Source of the DNA: Paenibacillus agaridevorans
GTDB lineage: Bacteria; Bacillota; Bacilli; Paenibacillales; Paenibacillaceae
Direction of reading: 5' to 3'
DNA: 56,067 nucleotides
Assembly: GCF_003112455.1 (NCBI RefSeq)
Contig: NZ_BDQX01000196.1
Coordinates: 44,850 to 100,916 of the forward strand
In this document: one piece after another, positions 1-10,900 of the stretch
Layout of the letters: each line of letters starts with the position of its first letter
Position numbering within the stretch: position 1 is the first letter of the stretch
Program-made: the position numbers and the translations under genes
Notes under the pieces: model-generated
Seen by the model: only the letters and a program-made list of their open reading frames with translations
What the model was told of the DNA's origin: nothing
Database searches by the model: none

Positions 1-3000
1 ACCCGGAACTCGAACGGGTCCGGAGTAAGCGCGGTTGCATTGTGACCAATCAAGCCGCCTGCGATAGAAGATGCATATGCCGCTTCGATGCGGCTGCCGT
101 TCTCAAGCGTTACGGTTACGTTATCGAACGTTCCCGTATTGCTGCCCAGGAAGCTTCCCGCGATGCCGCCGCTTACTTTGGCGCCCTTAAGCAGATGGAT
201 GTCGATATTGTCGAGAACGCCTTTGTTGAAGCCGGCCAGTACGCCCGTGTGCATCTTGCCCGCTACATTAAGCGGCTCAAGCAACATATTGCTTACTTCG
301 CCCGCTTCTCCGATCACGCCGAACAAGCCGGAATAATCGTAGTCGGGGATCAGCGTAAATCCGTCGATCAGGTGTTTGCCGCCATTGAAACTGCCTTCGA
401 AAGGACGGCTTTCGTCCATGCCGATCGGCACCCATTGCGTAGACTGGATATGGATCGGGTTGACGATTCGGATCTCTCTTCCGGAAAAGTCGAACGGCTC
501 AAGCCCCGGAACATCTCCGTTCACGATCGCCGCCAGTCCTGCCAGCTCGGATTCGGAATGCAATTCGTAACGAACCGCATATTGATCTCTCATGTACCAG
601 TTGATATTGGCATTGACATCGCTGCCTCCGTCGCCGCCGGTGTTGGCGCTGCGGACCAATTCCGGATATTGGAATTCTGCCTGCAGCGAGCCGTACTTCC
701 AAACCGAGTCGAAATCCCATCCCGATTGAGTCGGGAATTCCGCGCGATTCTTTAGTCCTGCCAACGTAACCGTGTTAAGCCGCGGCGTCGAATTCATCCA
801 CTTATGGTTGCCTTCCGCAAAGTCGGACAAATCGACGTTGATGCCTTTCTCTTCATCCATGGCATAAAACGTCTTCATAAGCAGTTCTTTGCTGGCATTG
901 TCGTAACGTCCCGCGAATCCGCCTGCTAGAGAGCCGCCCACCGCAGTGACGTTGGCCGTTGAATAAACATTGCTGATTTTGCCGTTGACGATACGTCCCG
1001 CGAGTCCGCCCGCGTAAGAATGCTCGCCCGTTACGGCAACATTTTTGACCACGTAGGAATTGCTGACCGTACCCGACGACTGCTCCCCGATCAAACCGCC
1101 TGCTACGGAATATGCACCGTTAGCCGTGACGACCGCGGATGTGTAGGATTTGTCAATAATGCCGCTGTTGCGTCCGACTAGACCGCCCAATGCAACAACT
1201 TGACCGGATGTGCCGCTCGAATGGCCCGTCAGATCCGATTCCACGTAGGAGGAAAGTACTTGTCCGCTATTGCTGCCAACCAGTCCGCCCGCCAGCGTTC
1301 TGGCGCCTTGAATGTTCATATTGACATTGGAGTACGTGTAATACAGCACGCCGTCGTCGGCATTAACGCCGACCAAACCGCCCAAGGTGCCTCCTTCGCC
1401 TGCGACAGTGACCGGCACTTTGTCCGAGATGCTATTGTTTGCAATCAAACTTCTGTTCTCGCCGACCATGCCGCCGACAACGACGTTTGGAGCCTGAACC
1501 AGAATGGCTGGAGACGACCCCGATCCGACCGTTCCCACGTAACGGCTCTTCTGGATCGTGCTGACCGCTTCCGCAGGACTAATAGTCGACTCCCCGATGC
1601 GCTTGTCGTTCAATCCGACGAAACCGCCAACGATTGACGCTTCCGCGCCTGCATTGGCCCGGATATGCAAACCCGACACATAAACATTCGCTATGATGGC
1701 CGTATCCGTGCCGCGATTGTACCCCGCCATGCCGCCGGCCGTTGCGCGGCTACCGCTCAGCAGCAGATTGACTCCTCGGCCGACCGCTTGATCAACCCGC
1801 GTAGCGTCTCCGTAACCGACCAGACCGCCTGCAACGGCATCCGTCGCGGCCGCGCTAGTCGTCAGCAACAGATTTTGTACGTTGATCGCCACCGTATCGC
1901 CGACGATCTTGCTCGCTACTGCCCGGCCAGCGATTCCGCCTGCCGCAGCGCCTGGCGCTCTCAACCCGATCATGACATTAAAGCCGTCTTCTGCCGTCAC
2001 GATAGACTGCAGAATTTCCGTGCCGTTCGCGGAACCGACGATGCCGCCGACATTCGCGTCGGCCGCGTGCGCGGTTAGAAGCGAAGACAATTTGGATTCG
2101 ACCGATGCTCCGACAATGACCGGAGCAGGCTTGCCATCCGCAAGTACCGATAGTCCCGCAACGCCGCCGATCGACGACCGGTCACCCCTGGCTTCTACAG
2201 CCAGTTCGAATACGCGGTTATTCTTCAAAGCGCCCGTATTCTTGCCTGCGACGCCGCCGGCTTCGCTCTGCGCTCCATCAGCCGCTATCGTGACGTTCTC
2301 CGTCAGGCTCGTGGAGATTTGGCCGTTGTTCTCGCCCACCAAGCCTCCGAGCGAAGCGGCTTGTCCGGTGGAAACAATGCGTCCGTCCCGCGCCGTCACA
2401 GCGCTTGCCGTCTCGCTTATCGCTCCGTCGTTGCGACCCGCGATAAGTCCGGCGTTTACGGAGTCTCCTTCCACCGTAAGCTGAATGCCGTCCGCCAGCA
2501 AATAGAGCTCGGCTGCATGGTTCTGACCGATTACTCCGCCGATGTCGCTATTGCCGGACTTCGCCTCGATCACGATGGCTTCCGCTATGACTGGAGCTCC
2601 ATTCACGCCAACCTTGGCTTCCGCGGCCAGACTTCCGGCAATACCGCCCAGCTTGTGACCGCTGCCGTTCTCTTCGCTGATCAAAGCTACTTTGGTAGAC
2701 GTGCCGGATACTAAGTGAAACGCCCCTTCGCTAGTGCCCACGATGCCGCCTGCCGTAATGGCGTCCACTTCCTCCGCCATGCCGATTCGAACGCTGTCGT
2801 TGCCTTCGTAGTCCGCGTTGCCTGCCGCGGCATTGACGATCTCGCCCTGCGCCTTGCCCGCAATACCGCCGGCCACGCCGCCGTCTCGGGTCAAAGTAAT
2901 CGCAATAGACTCCGCTGTAGCTCCGTTCATCGTTCCCTTCCAATCACCGGCAATGCCGCCCGCGAAACCGTCGGAGTCGATGGTTGCGTACAGCTCCGGA

Positions 3001-4820
3001 GCGTTGCCCGCGTAAACGTTCGTAAACGCGCTGCCGCCATCCGCAGCGCCCGCGATGCCACCCGTGAAGATGGCGTCGCCGCCAGTCGCGCGTATGATGC
3101 CGCCGAACTCGCTGTCGGTCGCTTGAACGCCGTTGGCATAACCGATGACGCCGCCCGTGCGAACCGGTTGTTCCGTCGTCGGATTCGTAGCCGTTACGGT
3201 AATCGTATTGGCATACGAAGCAGAGGTTAAGGAGCGATTCACGCCATCCGTCGCTTGGCCGACGAATCCGCCGGTGTGCAGCTTCGCTGCGCCGTTCACC
3301 GTAATATTGCCCGTGCTGTGCACGTTGGAAGCCGCTGCTCCAAGCGCGCCCGAGTAGATTCTGTTGGCCGCGATACCGCCCGTATACACGCCCGTTCCGC
3401 CCGTTACCGTTATGGCTCCGCTATTGCCGTAAGCACCGTCGGAGGTGCCGAGCAAATGAACGCGGCTTGCGGAATAACCGATCAGGCCTCCCGTATAGGC
3501 ATCGTTAGGAGAGCCCGTTACCGTAATGGCGCCCGAATTGCGCGCATTGGCCTGGAAGCTGAGCTCCCCTGCCGCATAACCTGCCAATCCGCCCGTGTAG
3601 ACTTGGGACGAACCCGAAGCGGAGACTGCAGCGGGATTGGTGAATGGACTGGCCCATTGGAAAGCACCGCCGATATACCCTGCGATTCCTCCCGTGTATA
3701 CCCCGGTACCGCCGTTATTGACGATAGAACCCGAGCTTGCGAACGTTACCGTGTTAAGCGTAACGGCTTGTTCCAAGGCAATCGAGCCCGTCAAACCGCC
3801 AGCGTAGCTGCCGACAGCTTGCGCAGCATTCACCGTAACGGAACCGCTATTGGAGGTTGCGTTAGAGAACGTAATGTCGGAAGCGGCTTTCGCCACGATG
3901 CCGCCGGCATAGCTGTATTTTCCGTTTGTCGCGGCAATCGCGCCCGTGTTTTCGATAGGAGTAGCATCATCGTGCATAAACAATGGACCATTGGAGAGAC
4001 CCAAGATGCCTCCTGCGTAAATATCGCCTTTCTCGTCAAAGCCGTTTGCCGTAACCGCACCGGTATTGCTCACTTTCTTGACGACCAGTTCCGTACCCTC
4101 CGTATATCCCGCAATGCCTCCGGCATAGACGGAAGAGCCATTAATCGTCAAATTGGCATGGTTGAACGAATTGGAAATATCCGCATCGCCGCTGCTATAA
4201 CCCACGATGCCGCCGGCATACACGCTGGCGTTAATGGAGCCTGCCTGAATGGGTAGATAGTTGGTTATGTTGTAAACCGTGCTGTAGTTGATCATTTTGC
4301 CCACCGCGACGCCGGCGTGCAATGTCTGCCAGCTGTTGTGGAGAGAGAACGAGCCGTAGTTCGCGAATACGAATCCGCCGAACGTGCCCCCGTCCATGAC
4401 TCCGATTAAACCAGCGTACACCGTCTCCGGCGCAAGCTTCAGGCCGGAAATCGTGAATTGCGCTCCGTTCTTGGAGTACATCGTTCCTTTAAACGGATTC
4501 TCCGGCGTGCCGATCGGCTCCCAGAGATAAGCCGACAAATCCAGATTTCTGTCGATGTCGAAGATTTGGTTTTCAAACCCGTTAATGGCAATGCCGTCTT
4601 CGGTCACGCCTTCGTTAACCAGCTTCGCCACGCCTGCAAGCTTGGCCGGCGTGTCTATCGTAAAGCTTTGACCCAAGTCATTGTCGACGAACCAGCTTGT
4701 GTCCGCATGACTGGTCCAGCGGCTGGAATCGCTGTTCACGATTAACCCGCCAGCAAGAACAGCGGCCACACATAGAATAGCAAAGCCAATCGCGATGATT
4801 GATTTTTGCTTTCGTACCAT
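1..4820 (-). CDS. Giant secreted GLUG-repeat surface protein, 3' end beyond the window
   Basis: The minus-strand frame from ATG at 4820 stays open to the window edge, giving 1606 codons with no stop. It opens MVRKQKSIIAIGFAI, a basic N-terminus plus hydrophobic segment (about residues 7-27) that is a signal peptide or anchor. Almost all the rest is short repeats of the type AGGIAGY, GGLVG and GGLAG spaced 25-60 residues apart. This is the GLUG motif of bacterial surface and adhesin-like proteins, expected to form a beta-helix or solenoid. A module near residues 45-140 (AKLAGVAKLVNEG, WEPIGTPENPFKG) returns near 1415-1530 (SELAGLAAIVNG, WVPIGMDESRPFEG), so the protein contains a large internal duplication. 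The ribosome binding site is GAGGCGGTG. It is the last visible gene of a three-gene giant-protein locus. An anchoring domain could lie in the missing part. Ligand and function are unknown. Confidence 0.88.
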   Translation of the reverse strand, partial: MVRKQKSIIAIGFAILCVAAVLAGGLIVNSDSSRWTSHADTSWFVDNDLGQSFTIDTPAKLAGVAKLVNEGVTEDGIAINGFENQIFDIDRNLDLSAYLWEPIGTPENPFKGTMYSKNGAQFTISGLKLAPETVYAGLIGVMDGGTFGGFVFANYGSFSLHNSWQTLHAGVAVGKMINYSTVYNITNYLPIQAGSINASVYAGGIVGYSSGDADISNSFNHANLTINGSSVYAGGIAGYTEGTELVVKKVSNTGAVTANGFDEKGDIYAGGILGLSNGPLFMHDDATPIENTGAIAATNGKYSYAGGIVAKAASDITFSNATSNSGSVTVNAAQAVGSYAGGLTGSIALEQAVTLNTVTFASSGSIVNNGGTGVYTGGIAGYIGGAFQWASPFTNPAAVSASGSSQVYTGGLAGYAAGELSFQANARNSGAITVTGSPNDAYTGGLIGYSASRVHLLGTSDGAYGNSGAITVTGGTGVYTGGIAANRIYSGALGAAASNVHSTGNITVNGAAKLHTGGFVGQATDGVNRSLTSASYANTITVTATNPTTEQPVRTGGVIGYANGVQATDSEFGGIIRATGGDAIFTGGIAGAADGGSAFTNVYAGNAPELYATIDSDGFAGGIAGDWKGTMNGATAESIAITLTRDGGVAGGIAGKAQGEIVNAAAGNADYEGNDSVRIGMAEEVDAITAGGIVGTSEGAFHLVSGTSTKVALISEENGSGHKLGGIAGSLAAEAKVGVNGAPVIAEAIVIEAKSGNSDIGGVIGQNHAAELYLLADGIQLTVEGDSVNAGLIAGRNDGAISETASAVTARDGRIVSTGQAASLGGLVGENNGQISTSLTENVTIAADGAQSEAGGVAGKNTGALKNNRVFELAVEARGDRSSIGGVAGLSVLADGKPAPVIVGASVESKLSSLLTAHAADANVGGIVGSANGTEILQSIVTAEDGFNVMIGLRAPGAAAGGIAGRAVASKIVGDTVAINVQNLLLTTSAAATDAVAGGLVGYGDATRVDQAVGRGVNLLLSGSRATAGGMAGYNRGTDTAIIANVYVSGLHIRANAGAEASIVGGFVGLNDKRIGESTISPAEAVSTIQKSRYVGTVGSGSSPAILVQAPNVVVGGMVGENRSLIANNSISDKVPVTVAGEGGTLGGLVGVNADDGVLYYTYSNVNMNIQGARTLAGGLVGSNSGQVLSSYVESDLTGHSSGTSGQVVALGGLVGRNSGIIDKSYTSAVVTANGAYSVAGGLIGEQSSGTVSNSYVVKNVAVTGEHSYAGGLAGRIVNGKISNVYSTANVTAVGGSLAGGFAGRYDNASKELLMKTFYAMDEEKGINVDLSDFAEGNHKWMNSTPRLNTVTLAGLKNRAEFPTQSGWDFDSVWKYGSLQAEFQYPELVRSANTGGDGGSDVNANINWYMRDQYAVRYELHSESELAGLAAIVNGDVPGLEPFDFSGREIRIVNPIHIQSTQWVPIGMDESRPFEGSFNGGKHLIDGFTLIPDYDYSGLFGVIGEAGEVSNMLLEPLNVAGKMHTGVLAGFNKGVLDNIDIHLLKGAKVSGGIAGSFLGSNTGTFDNVTVTLENGSRIEAAYASSIAGGLIGHNATALTPDPFEFR

Positions 4821-4885
4821 CTCTACACCGCCTCATAGATAAGTATGTAATCTAGTTGAACTTATTGATTGCAAGAATGGCTTGC

Positions 4886-4928
4886 GGGCCCGAACGCATG
4901 CCTCCCGCGGGAAACATGCGCCGGGCCC
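4886..4928 (-). other. Intercistronic hairpin between the SLH and GLUG genes
   Basis: Six bases after the SLH-protein stop codon, an outer stem GGGCCCG/CGGGCCC encloses an inner GCATG/CATGC stem and a CCCGCGGG palindrome. No T-tract follows on the minus strand, so it is not a classical Rho-independent terminator. It could be an RNA-processing or stability element or a partial terminator that sets expression of the downstream gene. Confidence 0.6.
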
Positions 4929-4934
4929 TTCGGC

Positions 4935-7900
4935 CTATTCCTTCGTAATCAGTTGATCCAGACGAACGGCGATCGCAGCGGCCTGCGCCCTGTTCAATAC
5001 GCCTTTCGGATTGACATTGCCGTCTTCACCCAAGATGATGCCATATTTGATAGTCAGTGCTACGGCAGCTTTGGCCCATTCTGGAATTGCCGAACCATCA
5101 CCAAACGGTGTTAGCAAACTGTTCGTCTCTTCTTCGCTCAGCTCGGCGCCGAGACCCAAAGCGTTGATCAGTCGGCCTACCATAACCATGGCTTCGAGTC
5201 TGGAAAGCGTCGCGTTAGGCGCATAGGATCCGTCCTCAAATCCGTTGACGATGCCAAGCTCGGAAGCTACGGCCACGCTGCGTTCGTACCAGATGCCTTC
5301 AGCGACATCCGTGTAGCCGTTATCGGCCGTTCTGTTCATCAAGCCGGCAACTCGCAAAAGAATCGTCGGATATTCCGCACGGGTTACTTTGGCATTCGGA
5401 TCGAAGCGATCGGCTGCTTTTCCTAATACGAACAGCTTGGACGCCGCATTGCTTATGCCTACTGCTCCCCAGTGAGTGCCAGGGACGTCCTTGAACGTTC
5501 CTCCGCTCTGAATAAAGGCGACATTGCCTTCCCCGGTCAACAGGATATGGACGAAGCTTTCGCCGCCAATCTTTTCAAGCTTCCATGGCACTGTCGTCCA
5601 ATTACCGTCGGCGCCTTTCAGCACCATTGCGGTAATGTTCTTCGGATCCACCGTAGCAGGTACCGCGACTTTCAAGCTTACATACTTGTTCCAAGCTGAG
5701 TCAGGCAAATTCGTGTCAATGGCGACTCCGTCGCCAGCTCCCAACGCGGAAGCTCCGATTTGTTTCGCGATGGCGTCTAGCTGCCTTTTCGCCGCGCTGC
5801 CGTTGTCCGCCAGTTGAATGCTCAGATCTCCTTCGAGACCTTTCAGCATTTCCGGCGTAATATCCAGCTTTGTGCCAGGCAAGTCAAGCTTGATCGTTTT
5901 CTTGCCGTCCTGCGCTTGCTTCACGACCGCCTTGTCGACGGTGAATGCATAACCTTTGGCCGAAGCGGCCGATTGCACGGCGATGACGATGTCTCCAGTC
6001 ATATCGGATGCGACATCCTCTTCCGTCACGCGAATAACCGCCGTTGTGCCTTTCCATTCTGCGGCAACTTCTTTGCCGTTAACGGTAAGCCTGATTTCCT
6101 CGGAAGGCGCTTCTTCCTCTTCTTCCGGCTCCGGAATAATCACTCCCGGACCACCGCCTGGACCTGGAATGATCGGTGGCGTTCCCGTCTGGGCCCACAC
6201 TTTAGCCGATAGTTTAGAGGAAGCCGACCAAGCTTTTTTGTCCAGGGAGGTTCTCAAGGCGACAATAATCGTATCGCCTGCTTTGGCATTCACCGCGCCA
6301 TCAGCAGGAAGAAACTCCCACTGGCTCAAATCCTCTTCGAATGCTGGTACAGCTGCCGTTGTTCCGGCTGAGAACAGCTTGTACACAAGCTGCTGCCCCG
6401 TCGTATCCTGCGGCAGCGTAACGTTAATTCTCGTCTTGCCGCTATTGCCCGAAATCTCTGTAGCGGAAGCCGATAATGCACCTAGCTTCGTCGGCTTAGG
6501 AATTTCTACCGATGCCGCGACCATCCCCGTTATCGAGACGTCGTCCGAAATTCGGTATTCCGCCTCGATCAGACTGGCGCCGGTAACCAGACCTGTCACT
6601 TTGCCGGCTTCCGTCATCGATACGGAATCGCCCATCGAGATTGTGTAGCTTAGACGGGACATATCCTGCGGCTTAATCGCAACCTCTTTGAACGTTGGAC
6701 GACCTTGCGCATCCTTGCCGTCCGCGACCTTTAAGGAGGCTTTGATCATGCCGCTCTCTCCCGGCTTAAGCTTCGGCAGCTCCAGCACCAGCCCGGAAGG
6801 AACTTGATAAGCTGCGTTGGTTACACGTACAACGGCCGTGTTGGAGTTGCCTGCCTTGTCGATGGATACAAACTCGAGATTGACAGTAGGCTCGCCTTCA
6901 GCAACATTGATCGTTCCGTCGAAAGCGCCGTTGTCAGCTACCGCAATGGATTGTCCATTGACCTTAAGCGACTGTAAGTCGGTGCTTGTCGTTCCTTTGA
7001 CCTTAAGCTTGTTGCTACCCGATACGACTTCCGTGCGAGCGCCGGTTACAGGCTCGTCGATATAAAGAACCGGAGCAATCGTGTCTACCGTGAGATAAAG
7101 CATCGTAACCGAGATATCTCCGGTTTTCTTGTTGCGCGCCTTGAGCTCTATCGCATAAGGCCCGTCAGCTTCGAATTGGTCGAACGTTAGCGTTCCGCTG
7201 CTTCCGTTCGCTCCATTAACGAACGCCGTCTTGCCAAGCGACTGCTCGGCGTAGAAGGCTTCAACTTCGATATCCTTCTGATTCGAAGTCAATTCAATGC
7301 GCTGCTCGGTCACGTTCGTCAACAGCTCCATAGCATGAGGAAGCACGGTAACGTCCGAACCAGCCGGTACGTTGAGCTTTGGTTTTACAGGTACCGGAAG
7401 CAGCTTCTTCGTGCTGTCGATCCGGTCCGCAAAATGATAGTTCTCGTTTTTATCCGCTGCTTTCGTAGGTTTTGTGACGGCAGATACGCCAAGAACGTAT
7501 TCCTTGCCGACCTGCAGTCCGGAATATTTGATATCTTCCTCAGCGATAACGGTTCCTGCAAGGCTATCGCCGTTCACTTCATCGTTAGCCGAAACAGCCG
7601 TCCAGCCTCCTAGAAGAATGCCTTCGTATTTGCCCGTTGATTGGTTCCAATAAGGAGCAAGCTCCTCAGCCGTAAAGAGCACTTCGCCGAAGTTCGGATA
7701 TGACTCCAGCTTGCCGTTCACTTCACTAAACGCTTCGATAGCGTAGCTGTGCTCAAAGTCTGCATGGCCGGCTTTGCGAGCACCCGGCTTGAACGAGAGC
7801 GAGAACAATCCATTGCCGGCAGGCTCGATGACAACATCGGTTACTTTAGCGGGAGCAAGCGGATCGATCAGCTCGATGCGCTCAGCTGACGTTTTGGTGC

Positions 7901-10900
7901 TGAAACCCATCTGCGAACGCAGCTCAGCTCTCAAGTAGTAGTTGCCTTGAGCAAGCAGCCCGCGAATATCCTCTACGTCGCCTAGCAGTTGAACCTCAGA
8001 TACATTGATTGATGCACTGCCGCTCGTAATACTTCCGCTAACGCCGCCGTTCTGCGCAATCGGCAGCTCCTTGGCAATCAACAGACCGGGATCTCCCGGC
8101 TTCAGTACTTCGTCGCCGTTCTCCAGTTTCGTCGTTTCATTCGTAACGGCGTCCTTCGTCAGGTACAGGTTGACGGTATCTCCTGCTTTGGCATTCGCCG
8201 CTTTCCACGATGCGGTGAAAACATTAGGATCAGCAGGATTTTTTGTCAGCTTCGTTTCCGTCAGCTCAGGCGTTGTCGGCGCATTCATCAAACGCGTTTC
8301 CACCCCGGACAGAGCCGTGAGGGTCCAAGTTCCCGTTGCTTTATTTTGCGGAACGATAATATATGCTTTTCTTACATCGACTCCGTCGGTCGATTTCGAA
8401 GCCGGAATGTGCTGCGTGAACGCATTTGCGTTTGGTTTAGAGTTTGTGTTGTCGAATACAAGCGGGTAGTTTTTGCCCGATCCATCCTTCAACGACAGCT
8501 CCGGCATGGTCTTCGAATCGTATTCGACTTCAATAATGGCATTACCAGTAACGCCGCCCATTGGAATTTCATGCACTCTGCCGCCGTTTTTGGACGTAAT
8601 GCCGCCTATGCCAATGCTAGTCGCGCCATTTTCAATCATCTGAACGCCTTTTTCGATTTCGCGGTAAACGATACCATGCGACTCTTGCTCCGCATTAATC
8701 CACGATGTCGCCAACGTTTCGACGCCTTGGCCGATAACGACCAATCTCGGACCCCTCTCTGGATCCTCTATTAGGAGATGAGCGAAGCCTTCAGGCAAGT
8801 CTTCTCCGGAGGTTCCGAACTCAAGGCCGCCGCCCCAATAATAGGTTACGCCCAGCGAAATGAACAATATGCCGACGCTGCCCCAGATCTTGTCGTTGTT
8901 GACGCCGAAGAACATGCTCGCGAGCGGCAATCCGCCTACGATAGGGACACTGGATGGAATCTGAACCCTGGAGCCAATGAAGCCTTCGAAGTCGATTCGG
9001 TTTTTCTCCAGGTTCTGGCCAACGAAGATGCCAGCCTCCCCAATAATAATATCCCAGCCGCCGATGTCTACTTCAGCCTCAAGTCGGACGAACCATGGCG
9101 TAACCCACTGCGCTTCGATCAACGCGTGAGTCAGCATTGGCAGCAGATCATCGTCCTCCGGTTCCGGAACCATAGAGAAGTCCATTTTCCCTTCCACCTT
9201 GATACCGGTACGCTTGACCGTCAGATCAATATCGCCGTGGAAAAATGCGGGCGATACGCCAAACTTCAAGCTAACGCCCGCCTCAATGGTCAGCGGGAAC
9301 GGATCGTCCTTGGTGCCTCCGGCGATGGTATCGGCCAATTCGCGAACCGCGCCGCGGATACCAGTCAAATAAGTCGCTCCGGTCAACAGAATGCCCGGTT
9401 GACCTAGATCCGCACCGAATGCGATGACGTCGGGCAGGATTCGTCCATCGTCTACTTTTTTGAGCGAGAACTCAATCGAAACGCCGATGTTTTTGATGTC
9501 GGCTTCGAATTCCAAGCCGTATTGATTATTAACGTCTTCCACTTCCTGTACGTAGTGGACGACTGTAATTTTGCCTTTCGGCGCGCCTTCTTCTTCCTCT
9601 TCGTCGCCCTTCTTCTTCTTGTCTTCTTCCTTCTTCTTGGAGCTGAACAAGCCCATATCCTTGTTCAGATCAAATCCAAGATTGGCTTCAATGCCGACGA
9701 ACCCTTTGTCGTTGAAGATGACGTTGTTGACCTCGGCTTCGATAACCTTCATCGACAACTTGCCGCCGAACGAGATGCCGCCCTCCCGAAGGATAAAGTC
9801 GTTAAAGGTTAGACCAAAGCCGTCTACGGTAAAGCTAGGAGGCGCGAATAAACTGTGACGGTTGAAATAGACCGTCTCCAGCATGACTTGGCGAAGCGGA
9901 TTGAGTCGATCTCCAAACGCCCCTACCGCCCAGCGCAAGCTGCCGTTCAAGCTGTCGTCTTCCTCGTTGTCCTCGCTCTTCGGAATCTCGCCGCGGTCAA
10001 CCGTATAACCATCGCCGAGAGACTTCTGGAAACCATTGAAGAAATCCAGCGTCCATTCGCCTTTGTGGAAGACGAAGCCGCTGCTTGCCACGCTAAGCGT
10101 TCCTTCGCCTTTGATGAACACGGTTTGGAAGAATGGCAGCTGTTTAAAGTCGCTATTCTTGGAGCCCATACCCAGTACGTCCAGATTACCACGGACGAAT
10201 ACCATGTCCTTGCCTTTGTAGGCTACCGCGTCATTAATAATCGCAGGTTCAGTCTCCGTGTCGACAATGATTTGCTGGTCCAATCCCGTACCGACCTGCT
10301 TCACCATGCCCCGAACGGTAACAAGGAGCTCGCGATCGAAGTCCTCGTCGCCGATAAATTCTTCTAAATCCTCGTCGGACTCGAACATCTTGTATTGATA
10401 GAGAGGAACCTCTTTCAAATAATTAGCGCTTGTAAATTCTCCAAGATCGAATTCTGGATCAAGAGCCTTATTAGCGATGCCTAGATAGGCTCTGGCTTCA
10501 CGAAACTTTGAAATTTTGTCAAACAGCAAATCCCCAACCTCAAACAATTCACCGGAAAAAAGGCTATTTAACTCATCGGCCAACTCTTGCTTGATATCAC
10601 CCAAGGACGCTTGGCTGCTCAAATCTACGGATTGTTTGTAAAGCGCCAATAAATTAGCTTCCCGAATCCGGGTTTCTTCGTTATCCGTCACCATAAACGT
10701 TTGAGTTGTTTTGATGTCGTACTTGGCCATGATCTCTTTCTTGAGCTCGGTGTCTTCTTCCGAAGTCTCTTCATCGACTTCGATGTCGTCTCTAAAATCT
10801 ATCTGCACTCTGTATTCGCCCAGAGGCAGCTCCGGCCCCTCAAGTTCCTTGACGGTGATGCCGTTCTTGTCCACCAATTCCCCATTGCGATAGGTAATTC

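Noticed and set aside
42..3230. Several plus-strand reading frames of 60-237 codons opposite the GLUG gene
   Set aside because: They are antisense to a continuous 1606-codon frame with signal peptide and regular GLUG repeats, and they lack ribosome binding sites.
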